A stretch of 64,000 nt of DNA from Eubacterium maltosivorans (GCF_002441855.2 NZ_CP029487.1:4266349-4330348), one strand, 5' to 3'. Counted from the first letter of the stretch, positions 1 to 8,843 are shown. Numbers and translations: made by a program. The notes: a model not told the origin generated them from the sequence alone.

Positions 1-331
1 GCTTTCTATTGGCATTATACAACGAAACCCAATGCAACAAAACATCTGCTGTACTAATTTTGTGTTTTGCGGCAAGTTCAACTGCGGAGCCTTTTCCAGA
101 AAGATACTCTTCAACCACCATTGTTTTGAATTCTGCTGTATAAGATTTATTACCTGCCGAACACAAGAGTCCCTCTGCTCCTTGCTCTTGATACTGCTGT
201 ACCCATCGTTTAAAGCACCCCGGTGCTGACTTATATCCTAACTCATGGGCTTTTTCTTCCAAGGAAAAAAGCCCATTCAGATATCCCTCCACAATATTCA
301 ATTTTTCTTCAGATGTATATTTTCTATACAT
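1..331 (-). CDS. IS3-family transposase, helix-turn-helix subunit (OrfA), partial
   Basis: An open frame of 110 codons reads leftwards from an ATG at 331 and leaves the window without a stop. The product opens MYRKYTSEEKLNIVEGYL and carries two helix-turn-helix-like repeats. The first includes GYKSAPGCFKRWVQQYQEQG. The second includes YLSGKGSAVELAAKHKIS. This is the layout of the OrfA/InsE-type DNA-binding subunit of IS3/IS150 transposases, which recognises the element ends. The catalytic DDE subunit would lie further left, outside the window. Whether the element is intact cannot be judged. Confidence 0.8.
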   Translation of the reverse strand, partial: MYRKYTSEEKLNIVEGYLNGLFSLEEKAHELGYKSAPGCFKRWVQQYQEQGAEGLLCSAGNKSYTAEFKTMVVEEYLSGKGSAVELAAKHKISTADVLLHWVSLYNANRK

Positions 332-391
332 AAAATCCCCCCTAAGTAGATTTTGGTTATTTACCTTGTCTACTTAAGGGGGATCATATCA
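1..391 (-). mobile_element. IS3-like insertion sequence, left end
   Basis: The element runs off the left edge of the window. Its transposase reads leftwards from 331. Between that start codon and about 391 lie imperfect inverted arms at 337-350 and 369-382 (CCCCCTAAGTAGA type). Read on the minus strand, the outer end begins TGATATGATCC, and a TG start is the usual terminal dinucleotide of IS3-family ends. The boundary near 391 is inferred from that pattern. The other end and any target duplication lie outside the window. Confidence 0.7.
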
Positions 392-584
392 GGGCACCAT
401 AGCAAAATGCACTTTCAGGGCCGGTTCATACCACCGAATTTTCCGATGGTTAATGATTTAAAATACAAAAAATAGCTTTATCAAACAAGTATTTCCATGT
501 TTTGCTTAAAGATTAAATGTTACAATACATAATAATACAATAATAAAAAATGAAAAGTTATGGGGATTTTTAGGAGGGACTTCA

Positions 585-965
585 ATGGATGTGAACAATA
601 TATTGGGATCAAACGAAGGCAAGCTTCGTATCATACAGGAAACCGTACCGGGCAAACAGGTTACATTGGCCCATATTATCGCTGGTCCGGACCCGATCGT
701 TTACCAGAAGCTGGGCTTAAACCCAAGCGTGGATTATAATAAGGCGGCCATTGGTATTTTGAGCATGACGCCAGCGGAAATTGCTGTTATCGCAGGGGAT
801 ATGGCCATCAAGACTGCCCCGATCGATATGGGCTTTATTGACCGTTTCAGCGGCACCTTAATTTTTACAGGTCGTATTTCCGATGTTAAGTCAGCGGTCA
901 ATGCAATTTTGAGCTACCTTCAGGGGACATTGGGCTTTACCATCTGCGAAATTACAACAACATAG
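585..965 (+). CDS. eutS: Bacterial microcompartment shell protein, EutS/PduU type
   Basis: This 126-residue protein is a circularly permuted BMC-domain shell subunit of the EutS/PduU family, which forms hexamers in the protein coat of catabolic microcompartments (ethanolamine, propanediol, choline and similar). The family signatures visible are the start KLRIIQETVPGKQVTLAHIIA, the middle AAIGILSMTPAEIAVIAGD and the end GTLGFTICEIT. Length matches the family (about 110-120 residues). An AGGAGGG ribosome site precedes the ATG. eutP follows after 15 bp, so the two form an operon. No enzyme genes of a microcompartment are present; an IS end lies 190 bp upstream. Confidence 0.9.
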   Translation: MDVNNILGSNEGKLRIIQETVPGKQVTLAHIIAGPDPIVYQKLGLNPSVDYNKAAIGILSMTPAEIAVIAGDMAIKTAPIDMGFIDRFSGTLIFTGRISDVKSAVNAILSYLQGTLGFTICEITTT

Positions 966-980
966 GATGAAGGCGACTTT

Positions 981-1517
981 ATGAAAAAGATGATTTTGGT
1001 TGGCAGGAGTGAATGCGGAAAAACTACGCTGCGTCAGGCGCTGAAGGGTGATACCATTCAGTATGAAAAAACGCAGTATGTCAATCACTTCGATGTAATT
1101 ATTGATACACCGGGCGAATACGCCGAAACCAATACACTGGCGCGGGCGCTGGCCCTCTATTCTTACGAGGCGGACGTGGTGGCACTTTTGATTAATGCGA
1201 CTGAGCCCTATTCCTTATATCCGCCAAACGTTGCTCCTGTGGCAAACAGGCCGGTGATTGGGATTGTTACGCAGATCGACCATCCCTGTGCCAATACAGA
1301 GCAGGCCATCGAATGGCTTAAACTGACTGGTGCTGATCCGATCTTTCCGGTGAGCTCTTATACCGGAGAAGGGATCTGGCAGCTTTTAGAATACCTGAAG
1401 GAGCCAGGAGATGTTCTTCCCTGGGAGAGCCAGGAGGAGGCCGAACAGGAAAGAAACGTAAAATCCACAAAATACGAGATCCAGGAATTTGGACAAAAGG
1501 ATTTTGAATTTATTTAA
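981..1517 (+). CDS. eutP: EutP/PduV-family GTPase-like protein
   Basis: The 178-residue product is a small P-loop protein of the EutP/PduV family, which associates with microcompartments; family members have been reported as an acetate kinase (EutP) or as a factor linked to compartment movement (PduV). Seen here: P-loop GRSECGKTT at residues 8-16, a DTPGEY switch region near residue 40 and a TQID motif near residue 97 in the position of the NKxD guanine-specificity motif. The last 30 residues are an acidic, charged tail. It sits directly after eutS and is followed by two terminator-like hairpins. Confidence 0.85.
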   Translation: MKKMILVGRSECGKTTLRQALKGDTIQYEKTQYVNHFDVIIDTPGEYAETNTLARALALYSYEADVVALLINATEPYSLYPPNVAPVANRPVIGIVTQIDHPCANTEQAIEWLKLTGADPIFPVSSYTGEGIWQLLEYLKEPGDVLPWESQEEAEQERNVKSTKYEIQEFGQKDFEFI

Positions 1518-1520
1518 AAC

Positions 1521-1551
1521 AAACCCCTCCGCATAAATTGCGGAGGGGTTT
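1521..1551 (+). terminator. Rho-independent terminator after eutP
   Basis: Perfect 13-bp arms AAACCCCTCCGCA (1521-1533) and TGCGGAGGGGTTT (1539-1551) with a 5-nt loop follow the eutP stop by 3 nt. A-rich and T-rich flanks allow it to work in either direction. Confidence 0.8.
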
Positions 1552-1563
1552 GTATCTAAAAAA

Positions 1564-1597
1564 GATGGGATGCCTAAACGGTACCCCATCTTTTTTT
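1564..1597. terminator. Second hairpin terminator between convergent genes; member of the window's palindrome family
   Basis: Arms GATGGGATGCC (1564-1574) and GGTACCCCATC (1580-1590), with one bulge, are flanked by an A-run and a T-run. It lies between eutP and the minus-strand gene ending at 1596, so it can stop transcription from both sides. It resembles the GATGGCGTGCC...GGCACGCCATC palindromes found elsewhere in the window. Confidence 0.7.
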
Positions 1598-2066
1598 AGA
1601 GATCCTTTAAAATTTCATCCCACACATCACCGATCCGGGTCGTGCCGAAATAGTTGAGACAGGTTGAAACTGTTGGAAGATTTTTGTTTGCATCTATTTC
1701 CTTACGGGTTGGCTTTTTGCCAAGGCGTTTAAACTCATCCAGCAGCATCTGAGTGATGATGCTCTTGGAGTAACGGCGGCGTCCCTGGGGAGCAGTTTCT
1801 TCGACGGGTTCAGGATCATTGGCGACTGCTTCGGCAGGTTCAGCAATTTCGGAAACAACAGGAGCGTCCTCCCTGACCAGTGTCAGATTAAGGGCAGAAG
1901 CGCTGATGCCGGCAGCTTTGACCGCCTTTTCCCATTTCTTGAAAAAGCCAAGATAAGCCTTTGCCGGTGGATCGATCATATCTTCAGGACCTGGTATGCG
2001 TCCTAATTCAACGGCTTTCTTTTGTAATTGCTCAATGAGCATCTTTTTTTCGTAGTATTTTCCCAT
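1596..2066 (-). CDS. Protein with two homing-endonuclease-associated repeats
   Basis: This 156-residue soluble protein has two copies of a repeat of about 45 residues. The first is residues 5-50 (YEKKMLIEQLQKKAVELGRI...YLGFFKKWEKAVKAAGI). The second is residues 100-155 (KSIITQMLLDEFKRLGKKPT...YFGTTRIGDVWDEILKDL). They resemble the homing-endonuclease-associated repeat, a small putative DNA-binding module usually found beside HNH nucleases. No HNH or other catalytic motif is present. The repeats are joined by an acidic, Pro/Glu-rich linker. A role in DNA binding is inferred from the repeat alone. Confidence 0.6.
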   Translation of the reverse strand: MGKYYEKKMLIEQLQKKAVELGRIPGPEDMIDPPAKAYLGFFKKWEKAVKAAGISASALNLTLVREDAPVVSEIAEPAEAVANDPEPVEETAPQGRRRYSKSIITQMLLDEFKRLGKKPTRKEIDANKNLPTVSTCLNYFGTTRIGDVWDEILKDL

Positions 2067-2412
2067 GGTTACCTTCCCTTGATTAACAATAATTTCAAAA
2101 TTTTAAACGGTTATTATTATAGCATAAAACAGTGTAAATACAAGTAAAAATAGACCTGCAAAGTAATAAAAAATGAAACTACCGGCAATAAAAAACAGGC
2201 GGGATAAATCCAAAGCCTGTTTGGTGCCGATTTAGCTATATTACAGCAAATTTCATACAATAATTTACCATAGTGATTATACCATAACACCATGCAGATG
2301 TAAATTGAAGTTTTCAAATTCATTACGCCAAAAGGATCATTTTTAAAAACAGCAGGAAGAAGAGTCCGGCTTAAAGATTCGGAAAAGAATCGTAGCAATC
2401 CAGAAGGATTGA
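2067..2412. other. Intergenic region with a minus-strand hairpin terminator
   Basis: No convincing gene is present. Arms AAACAGGC (2193-2200) and GCCTGTTT (2215-2222) precede a T-rich run when read on the minus strand. That gives a terminator-like structure about 125 nt upstream of the minus-strand gene starting at 2066. It could end a short leader RNA or attenuate that gene. A 110-codon minus-strand frame here has no coding character. Confidence 0.35.
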
Positions 2413-2441
2413 TTGATTTTAGAAATCTATTAAGATATAAT
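2413..2441 (+). promoter_or_regulatory. Sigma-A type promoter for the hybrid histidine kinase
   Basis: TTGATT at 2413-2418 and TATAAT at 2436-2441 are separated by 17 bp, about 58 bp upstream of the kinase ATG at 2499. Confidence 0.65.
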
Positions 2442-2498
2442 ATGAACAAGTAATAAGATTATGATTGAAAGCGATCATAAAGGAGTGAATGGTTTTTA

Positions 2499-5240
2499 AT
2501 GAAAGATAAAAAAGAAACAAAGCTAGAATCAGCCAAGGCGAAGATAGAGTTTGGCAGCATGGGGCTTGTAATATGCCAGCTTCTTTTAAATGAAGATCTG
2601 CCAGTGCTTTGGGCAAGCATGGATTTTTACAGGGCTACCGGCTATACCGAAGAGGAATATCAGAAGCGGTTTTCAAGTCTCAGGCACTATTATCAGGCAT
2701 ATCCGAAAGCGTTTCAAATTTTTAAGAATACACTGCTTCATGCTTTTGACGCGGGGGAGACCCGCGTGCGGACAAACTGCCAGATGCCTGTCTCAAATGG
2801 GATGGCCTGGTTTCAGGTGACTGCGACCATGGCAGAGCCTCCACAGTCAGACAGCTCAGTAATTAACGTTGTATTTGTTGACGTTACAGATATGGTCTTT
2901 TTGCAGGAGCAACGAATGCATTATTTTGAATTAATGCTGGATGAATATGTCGGCAACATCTATATCAGCGATATGTCTACCTATGAGCTTCTGTATGTGA
3001 ACAAAGTATCTTGCGAAACACTGCAGCGGCCAATGGAGAATATTATTGGGAAAAAATGCTATGAGGTGATACAGGGACGGTCAACACCCTGCCCTTTCTG
3101 CACTAATGACCGGTTGAGCGAGGATTCCTTTTATGAATGGGAATTTTTTAACCCGGTTTTAGATCGAACTTTTATGATTAAGAACCGGATTGTGAACTGG
3201 TATGGGCATAAAGCCCGGATTGAGTTGTCCCACGATATGTATAGCGCAGAGTATAAACTTGCGAAAAAGGATCGTGAGCGGGAGGCCCTGCTCAGGACCA
3301 TTCCCGGAGGTTTTGCGCGCCTGGACGCCCGAGACTTTAAGACGGTTCTCTGGTATGGGGCGGATTTTTTAGACATGATCGGCTACACTAAAGAGCAGTT
3401 CGAAAAAGAGTTGCATTCCCAGTGCACTTATATACATCCCGATGACCACGCCCGGGTGAAAAAAGCAATCATCGAGCCGCAAGCTACAGGACAGAACACA
3501 GTGTTTGAGGTGCGAATCAAAAAACGGTCGGGAGAACAGCGTATTTTAACCATTACCATGTGCTATGTGGATGGTTTGGACAGCTGGGACGGCATTCCCT
3601 CCTTTTACAGTATCGGACTGGATATCACGGAGGAAAGGGAGGAACAGCAGCGGCAGCGCATAGCACTGGAGGACGCGTATCAGGCGGTTCGTGTCGCCAA
3701 CTCGGCCAAAACTGACTTTTTATCGTCAATGTCCCACGATATTCGGACGCCCATGAACGCGATCATGGGCATGACGGCCATTGCCAGGGCAAACATGGAA
3801 AGCCCGGAAAGGGTGGGGGACTGCCTGAACAAGATTAATGTCTCCAGCCGCCATCTGCTCAGCTTGATTAATGAAGTTCTGGATATGTCAAAGATTGAGA
3901 GCGGAAAGCTTGATCTGGTGCTTGAAGCCGTTGACCTCCCCGAGCTTATTCAGGGTGCTTCGGATATGTGTAAAGCGCTTCTGACTGAGAAAAAGCATGA
4001 TTTCAAGGTGATTGTCGGACAAGTACAGCACGAAAAGGTCATCACTGACGGGGACCGCCTGCAACAGGTTTTTCTGAATCTGCTGTCCAATGCCATTAAG
4101 TATACGCCGGAGGGAGGAAAGATCACCCTGCTGATTAATGAGAGGCCTTCGATCATTTCTAAAAAGGCTCAGTATGAATTTGTTTTTACAGACAATGGCA
4201 TTGGTATGGAACAGGAATTTCTTGTGAAAATTTTTGAGCCCTTCTCCCGTGCAGAAGATTCGCGTATCAGCAAAATCCAGGGAACCGGCCTTGGAATGGC
4301 TATTACGGATAACATAGTCCATATGATGAACGGAACCATTGATGTAAAGAGCGAGCCGGGAAAGGGAAGCCAGTTTATTGTAACGGTACCGTTGGAACTG
4401 CAAATCGAGGAAGTGCAAAGTGATGATGCGCTAGCAGGCCTGCCGGTACTGGTGGTGGACGATGACCAGATCGTGTGTGAAAACGCTGCGCTGCTACTGA
4501 ATGAGCTGGGGATGCGCGGATGTTGGGTTTTATCCGGTGCCGAGGCAGTTGAAAGCGTTCAAAAGGCCCATCACCAGGGTGAGGATTATTTTGCAGTCAT
4601 TCTAGATTGGAAAATGCCTGAAATAGATGGTCTTGAGACTGTCCGGTTGATCCGGAGGCAGATGGGAGAGGAGATGCCTATCATTATAATATCCGCATAT
4701 GATTTTTCGGATATTGAGGAGGAATTTTTGAGCGCGGGGGCAGACGCCTTTATTACCAAACCTCTATTTAAATCGAAAATGCTGCATGTGCTTCAGCTGT
4801 TCTGTTATACAGATAAGACAGAGACTGAGGAGACCGGAGAGGAAGAATTCCACGCCCGGCTTTTGGGTAAACGTGTTTTGCTGGCTGAGGACAATGACCT
4901 CAACCGTGAGATTGCCGTCGAGCTTCTCAAAATGCAGGAAATTCTGGTGGAGACTGCGGAAAACGGAAAGCAGGCCATAGAGATGTTCGAAGCATCGAAG
5001 CCGGGATATTATCAGGCGATCTTGATGGATATTCAAATGCCGGTCATGGATGGCTACGAGGCAACGGCCAAAATACGGGCGATGTGCCGGGCAGATTCGA
5101 ACTTACCGATTTTTGCCCTCACGGCTAACGCCTTTGTAAGCGATATGGTCAGGGCCCAGAGTGTGGGTATGAACGATCATGTCTCAAAGCCTATTGATAT
5201 AGAAAAGCTTGTCGGCATTTTGGAGCAGTGGGTCAGGTAA
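2499..5240 (+). CDS. Hybrid sensor histidine kinase with two receiver domains
   Basis: This 913-residue protein is a soluble sensor kinase; no membrane segment is visible, so it probably senses a cytoplasmic signal. Domains in order: three PAS-like domains (about 15-130, 135-245, 255-385), the second with a PCPFC cysteine pair; a short coiled coil; HisKA with FLSSMSHDIRTPMNAIMG and phospho-acceptor His413; an HATPase domain with NLLSNAIKYTPEGG, DNGIGM and GTGLGM; receiver 1 with phospho-acceptor Asp703 in ILDWKMP; receiver 2 with Asp844 in LMDIQMP. No output domain or separate regulator lies nearby, so the phosphorelay target is unknown. AAAGGAG precedes the ATG. Confidence 0.9.
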   Translation: MKDKKETKLESAKAKIEFGSMGLVICQLLLNEDLPVLWASMDFYRATGYTEEEYQKRFSSLRHYYQAYPKAFQIFKNTLLHAFDAGETRVRTNCQMPVSNGMAWFQVTATMAEPPQSDSSVINVVFVDVTDMVFLQEQRMHYFELMLDEYVGNIYISDMSTYELLYVNKVSCETLQRPMENIIGKKCYEVIQGRSTPCPFCTNDRLSEDSFYEWEFFNPVLDRTFMIKNRIVNWYGHKARIELSHDMYSAEYKLAKKDREREALLRTIPGGFARLDARDFKTVLWYGADFLDMIGYTKEQFEKELHSQCTYIHPDDHARVKKAIIEPQATGQNTVFEVRIKKRSGEQRILTITMCYVDGLDSWDGIPSFYSIGLDITEEREEQQRQRIALEDAYQAVRVANSAKTDFLSSMSHDIRTPMNAIMGMTAIARANMESPERVGDCLNKINVSSRHLLSLINEVLDMSKIESGKLDLVLEAVDLPELIQGASDMCKALLTEKKHDFKVIVGQVQHEKVITDGDRLQQVFLNLLSNAIKYTPEGGKITLLINERPSIISKKAQYEFVFTDNGIGMEQEFLVKIFEPFSRAEDSRISKIQGTGLGMAITDNIVHMMNGTIDVKSEPGKGSQFIVTVPLELQIEEVQSDDALAGLPVLVVDDDQIVCENAALLLNELGMRGCWVLSGAEAVESVQKAHHQGEDYFAVILDWKMPEIDGLETVRLIRRQMGEEMPIIIISAYDFSDIEEEFLSAGADAFITKPLFKSKMLHVLQLFCYTDKTETEETGEEEFHARLLGKRVLLAEDNDLNREIAVELLKMQEILVETAENGKQAIEMFEASKPGYYQAILMDIQMPVMDGYEATAKIRAMCRADSNLPIFALTANAFVSDMVRAQSVGMNDHVSKPIDIEKLVGILEQWVR

Positions 5241-5250
5241 TCAAAAAAGA

Positions 5251-5290
5251 TGTGCAGATAAATTCTTCTGCACAACTCCTGCGTTTTTTT
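5251..5290 (+). terminator. Possible terminator after the kinase gene
   Basis: Arms TGTGCAGA (5251-5258) and TCTGCACA (5267-5274) are followed by a run of seven T at 5284-5290. The gap of 9 nt between stem and T-run weakens the call. Confidence 0.45.
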
Positions 5291-5926
5291 GAACTTGAAT
5301 ACGCAATCTAAGTACAACGAATAAATAATGATCCATAGATTCTGGTAAATAAGATTGATCTGGATCTAATTAAGGAAGTACATTTTTGTTAACACAGGTT
5401 TTTCAGACATGAAACAGTAAAAACCTGGGAAAGAAAGCATAAAAACGAACGGCCTAAAAAAATAAATGATTTTCTGAATTAGACACAAAAAAATTGCAAA
5501 GAGATATTAAAAGTGGATCAAATGCAAACCAAAAAAACAGCTTGAAGAAAAAATTTTTCCAAACTGTTTTTTTATAGCTGTGGATATTTTTATTTTAAAT
5601 AGACTTTTGGTGATAATTTTTACCCTTGAAAAGACAATGAAAACGTATTCTTATAATATTAGAAGTGTTATGCAATATAAAACATATAAAATATTCAGCA
5701 TAAACTAAAATGATTAATTCAGCTATCTGAACAGCAGGGCAAAGACCTATCTCTTATACAGTATTCGGTTTGATTATTGGGTTTGTCTTGTTAATCCTAC
5801 CGTAGTTGTTCGATATAATATATTATTTTTAGGAATTATCTCATTTTATTTTGCTTTGTACAATCCAGTTGTAGATATTTTTATAGCAAACGATTAAGAC
5901 CAGAGTAAAAACAAGGAGAATGAGCC
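5291..5926. other. AT-rich gene-free region
   Basis: No coding frame of substance is seen. AAAAAAACAG (5531-5540) and CTGTTTTTTT (5564-5573) form the arms of a hairpin with terminator character on both strands. The rest is AT-rich with no other structure that I can support. Confidence 0.5.
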
Positions 5927-6715
5927 ATGAAAAAACAAATAAATAAAAGAAGCTGGCTTTTAATCTGTATTTTAATCAGCTTGGCAACGGTGTTTTCATC
6001 CGGATGCAAAAAACAGAAGGAAGTAGAGCCTGCCAGTGTCGAGGGCGCCTTAGCCTATCTGGAGAGTAACTACGGTAAGGATTATTACGAAATAAAACTT
6101 TTAAAAGAGAACCATGTTGAACCTTATAGAGAGGCACTGTTCTGCATTGATGGATCCTGTATCTACGGGAACGCTCCAGCAAGGACAGAGACCTGTTATC
6201 TGGGCTATTCGCCAAAATTTGACCTGAATTTTTATGTATTTCACAGTACCGACAGCAAGGCCACAGGCACCTATAGCACAACCTTAGGAGAAGAAGTAGA
6301 AGAAATTGGAAAATTTGAAAAAGTCAAGACATATGCGAAAAATGTTTTTGGAGAGCGCTATAAGGGAACAAACGTCCATCGCTATTTAGGAGAAAATTTA
6401 CCGCTTTATGGCGTGAAAGAACTCAAGCCAGTTTATAGTAAACCCAACATTGATGACAGAAGTACCTACAATCGGTTGTTTTTGGAGACAGGGAATCCCT
6501 TTTCATCAAACATAATGTATATCAGTAGAAAGTCTTCTAGATTTGCTACCTTTCCTTATTTAAATGTTTATGTTGATTGCTCTTTGAAAGAACTGAACCA
6601 ACATATGAAGGAGGAACGGCTGATTTTGAAAGCATTAGTACACACATACTCTTTATCGCAAATGACGGCATCTACAACAGACCTTATCTCACACTCGAGA
6701 TGTTTAATGCGTTAA
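5927..6715 (+). CDS. Predicted lipoprotein, C-terminus probably frameshifted
   Basis: The 262-residue product begins with a lipoprotein signal peptide: charged MKKQINKRS, a hydrophobic core and lipobox SSGC with the lipidated Cys at residue 27. The mature part should be anchored to the outer face of the membrane. I recognise no family. The last 25 residues are low-quality sequence. In the next frame the same stretch (about 6620-6720) reads ADFESISTHILFIANDG and continues smoothly to a stop at 6718-6720. This suggests a one-base indel near 6600-6640 or a sequencing error. AAGGAG precedes the ATG. Confidence 0.6.
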   Translation: MKKQINKRSWLLICILISLATVFSSGCKKQKEVEPASVEGALAYLESNYGKDYYEIKLLKENHVEPYREALFCIDGSCIYGNAPARTETCYLGYSPKFDLNFYVFHSTDSKATGTYSTTLGEEVEEIGKFEKVKTYAKNVFGERYKGTNVHRYLGENLPLYGVKELKPVYSKPNIDDRSTYNRLFLETGNPFSSNIMYISRKSSRFATFPYLNVYVDCSLKELNQHMKEERLILKALVHTYSLSQMTASTTDLISHSRCLMR

Positions 6716-7515
6716 AGTAAGATCTAAACCTAAAGTAAAAAGGGAGGAGTTAATGGACAGGGGGGAAATCAGAGTAATTGTAACGATTATTGGCACGTAA
6801 GGGAGTGTATCAGCGAAGGAACGTCATAAATTTAACACTGACTCAAAGTATTAGGAGGAGTAAATAATAAAAAGTTAGTATCTTTATAAAAATTTAATTA
6901 TTTTTTTCTGTTTTGAATGAAATGTCAAAACTATAAGACTTTAGAAAACCCTTTTGCTTTCAAAGTGAAAAATTTTTGTTTATTTATCAATGGCAGATTT
7001 CAAGCGGGATGTTATAGTGTTATACCTGGCTGCTATTTGGCATGAAAGTCAGATATTTTATCGAATTTATGTTGGATACAGTTTGATTTTAAAACAGATA
7101 AAATTCTAATGGGGCAATTTATGATAAAATAATTATAAAATTTGGTGATATATAGATATAATCCAACTTATTTTTTTGAGTGTAGAAGATTATAAAATCG
7201 CATAATATCAATGTTTTGTGCTAATCAAAAACGGCAAGAATTTTTCCTGCTGTTTTTTTGAAATAAATCAGGCTAAAAGTTGTGATTTTTTCCCTTATAT
7301 AGGTAGCGGAAGATTTAAGTTGTTTTTATCCAAATTCCCCAACTTGAACGCAATTATTTTCACGGTCTTTGAAAACTGAATGAAAATTATCTGGATAAAA
7401 ACCCTTGCTCCGGTATGGAGCGACGTTAGGATGGGCACTTTACGATGAACCATATTTATAAAAAATCGTGGTAGATTTTTCGCGATGACGATGGAGGGAG
7501 GGCAATGCGACGGTT
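6716..7515. other. Gene-free AT-rich region beside tmRNA
   Basis: About 800 bp with no coding frame that I trust on either strand. It lies between the damaged lipoprotein gene and an integrase remnant and may be decayed mobile-element DNA. That is an inference from position only. Confidence 0.4.
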
Positions 7516-7650
7516 ATGATCAATGCAAGAAACAGAGATGGTAGTCCTGCCTTTTCACCAAAAGAAATCATGGAGTATATGGGGCATAGCAGTATCAAGA
7601 CAACAATAAAAGTCTATGCGCATGTTGAAGAAAAAATTCAAAACAAATAA
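7516..7650 (+). pseudogene. Tyrosine recombinase (integrase) C-terminal remnant
   Basis: A 44-codon frame encodes IMEYMGHSSIKTTIKVYAHV near its end. This matches the C-terminal catalytic box of phage-type tyrosine recombinases: the MGHSS helix, then the active-site Tyr in the T-x-x-x-Y-A-H-V context. The N-terminal and central catalytic domains (including the Arg and HxxR residues) are missing. The fragment lies about 230 bp from the 3' end of the ssrA gene, a common integration target, so it is probably left over from an element once integrated there. Confidence 0.7.
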
Positions 7651-7825
7651 ACAAGCAAGTTAGGATTTTTGTTAGAATAAAAACAGCATGAGTGAATGAT
7701 TTTGAAATTGACAAAATGTATCAAAAGCGAGTGATACACTCAATATTTGATGGCTGTAACATGAACGTTTTCTTATATATAAACAAGCTCGTGAGACAGG
7801 TTTGTTAGAGTTTTGTTAGAGAAGT

Positions 7826-7866
7826 TAAAAAAAACAGTTTAAACCATCCGAAAATGGCTTAAACTG
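7826..7866 (-). terminator. Terminator of ssrA
   Basis: Read on the minus strand just past the tmRNA 3' end, arms of about 12 bp (CCAGTTTAAGCCAT and ATGGTTTAAACTG, one bulge) enclose a short loop and are followed by eight T. Confidence 0.85.
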
Positions 7867-7879
7867 GCGGTTCCTGATT

Positions 7880-8276
7880 TGGTGGAGACGGTGGGAGTCG
7901 AACCCACGTCCGAAAATGCATTCACAGGAGCTTCTCCGAGCGCAGTCATTGATTAACATTCGCCCTGCAGGATCTCCAATGACAAAGGTTCTGCAGAACT
8001 AGCCTCTTATGCGTTTGCGGACCGAGGCCCTTCCCCAAACGGTTCCCTACTGTTATGAACGCTGATCTCCAAATCGCAGGTTAAATGGAGGAGCGTGCAG
8101 CAATTATTATGCTGCGGTAAGTCTTAATACGGGTTTAGACTGCAATTAAGCAGCTAAAGCCATACCGTAACTTCTGTTTTCTTTTGCGTTTATATTTAAG
8201 TGCCACTTTTAACGATGATCAGCGCATCGGCTCGCTACTCAAGCTTCAACATCCCCGTCGAAACCTTTACGTCCCC
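7880..8276 (-). ncRNA. ssrA: Transfer-messenger RNA (tmRNA)
   Basis: This RNA rescues stalled ribosomes and tags the nascent peptide for degradation. The 5' end (minus strand, 8276) reads GGGGACGTAAAGGTTTCGAC, and the 3' end has the T-arm GGGTTCGACTCCC and terminal CCA at 7880. The 5' and 3' ends pair over seven bases as an acceptor stem. The tag reading frame is at 8187-8146 and encodes AKENRSYGMALAA followed by TAA, ending in the expected LAA degradation signal. smpB and rnr lie directly upstream on the same strand, the usual Firmicute order. Confidence 0.97.
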
Positions 8277-8295
8277 ATTTGGGTATCTCTGAAAG

Positions 8296-8754
8296 CTAAA
8301 CGCTGTGCCGCAGGTTTTTCTGGATACGCCGGTTAGCGTCCCGCTCTGCGATGGTGTGCCGTTTATCATAGAGTTTTTTACCCTTTGCCAGTGCCAGCTC
8401 AAGCTTAACCCGTCCGTTTTTAAAATACAGGGACAGAGGCACCAAGGTATAGCCCTCGCGCTGCTTAAGCCCAATAAGCTTGCGGATCTGCTGTTTATGC
8501 AGGAGCAGCTTTCTCGGGCGCAGGGGGTCTTTGTTATAGATATTCCCGTGCTCGTAAGGGGTAATGTTCATCTGATAAACATAAACTTCGCCGTCTTTGA
8601 TGTCGGCATGGCTTTCCTTCAGGCTGGCCTTGCCCTGGCGGAGGGATTTGACCTCGGTTCCGGCAAGGACGATTCCACATTCATAGGTTTCTTCGATGAA
8701 GTAATCGTGCCGGGCTTTTTTGTTCTTGGCAATGACTTTGACTGAATCGGCCAT
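8296..8754 (-). CDS. smpB: SsrA-binding protein SmpB
   Basis: SmpB (152 residues from this start) binds tmRNA and delivers it to the stalled ribosome. Recognised from [37 protein letters not shown], the [12 protein letters not shown] segment and the basic C-terminal tail starting KGKKLYDKR. An ATG nine bases further upstream (8763) is also in frame. An AGGAAA ribosome site overlaps that codon and is well spaced for the ATG at 8754, which I prefer. The gene lies between rnr and ssrA, so the trans-translation components are made together. Confidence 0.96.
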   Translation of the reverse strand: MADSVKVIAKNKKARHDYFIEETYECGIVLAGTEVKSLRQGKASLKESHADIKDGEVYVYQMNITPYEHGNIYNKDPLRPRKLLLHKQQIRKLIGLKQREGYTLVPLSLYFKNGRVKLELALAKGKKLYDKRHTIAERDANRRIQKNLRHSV

Positions 8755-8843
8755 AGCACCCATTTCCTTTCTTTCAGATAGTGTTTTATTATACCAGAAT
8801 CAAAGCGATTAATCAAGGGGTAAATTTTGGGGACAGGGGCGGC

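Noticed and set aside
2117-2449. 110-codon minus-strand frame before the hybrid kinase gene
   Set aside because: No ribosome site, low-complexity hydrophobic product, and it overlaps the kinase promoter and a terminator hairpin.
7380-7500. Possible riboswitch (cyclic-di-GMP-like) in the gap before the integrase remnant
   Set aside because: A few purine-rich matches were seen, but no conserved core or pairing could be assembled, and no gene follows.
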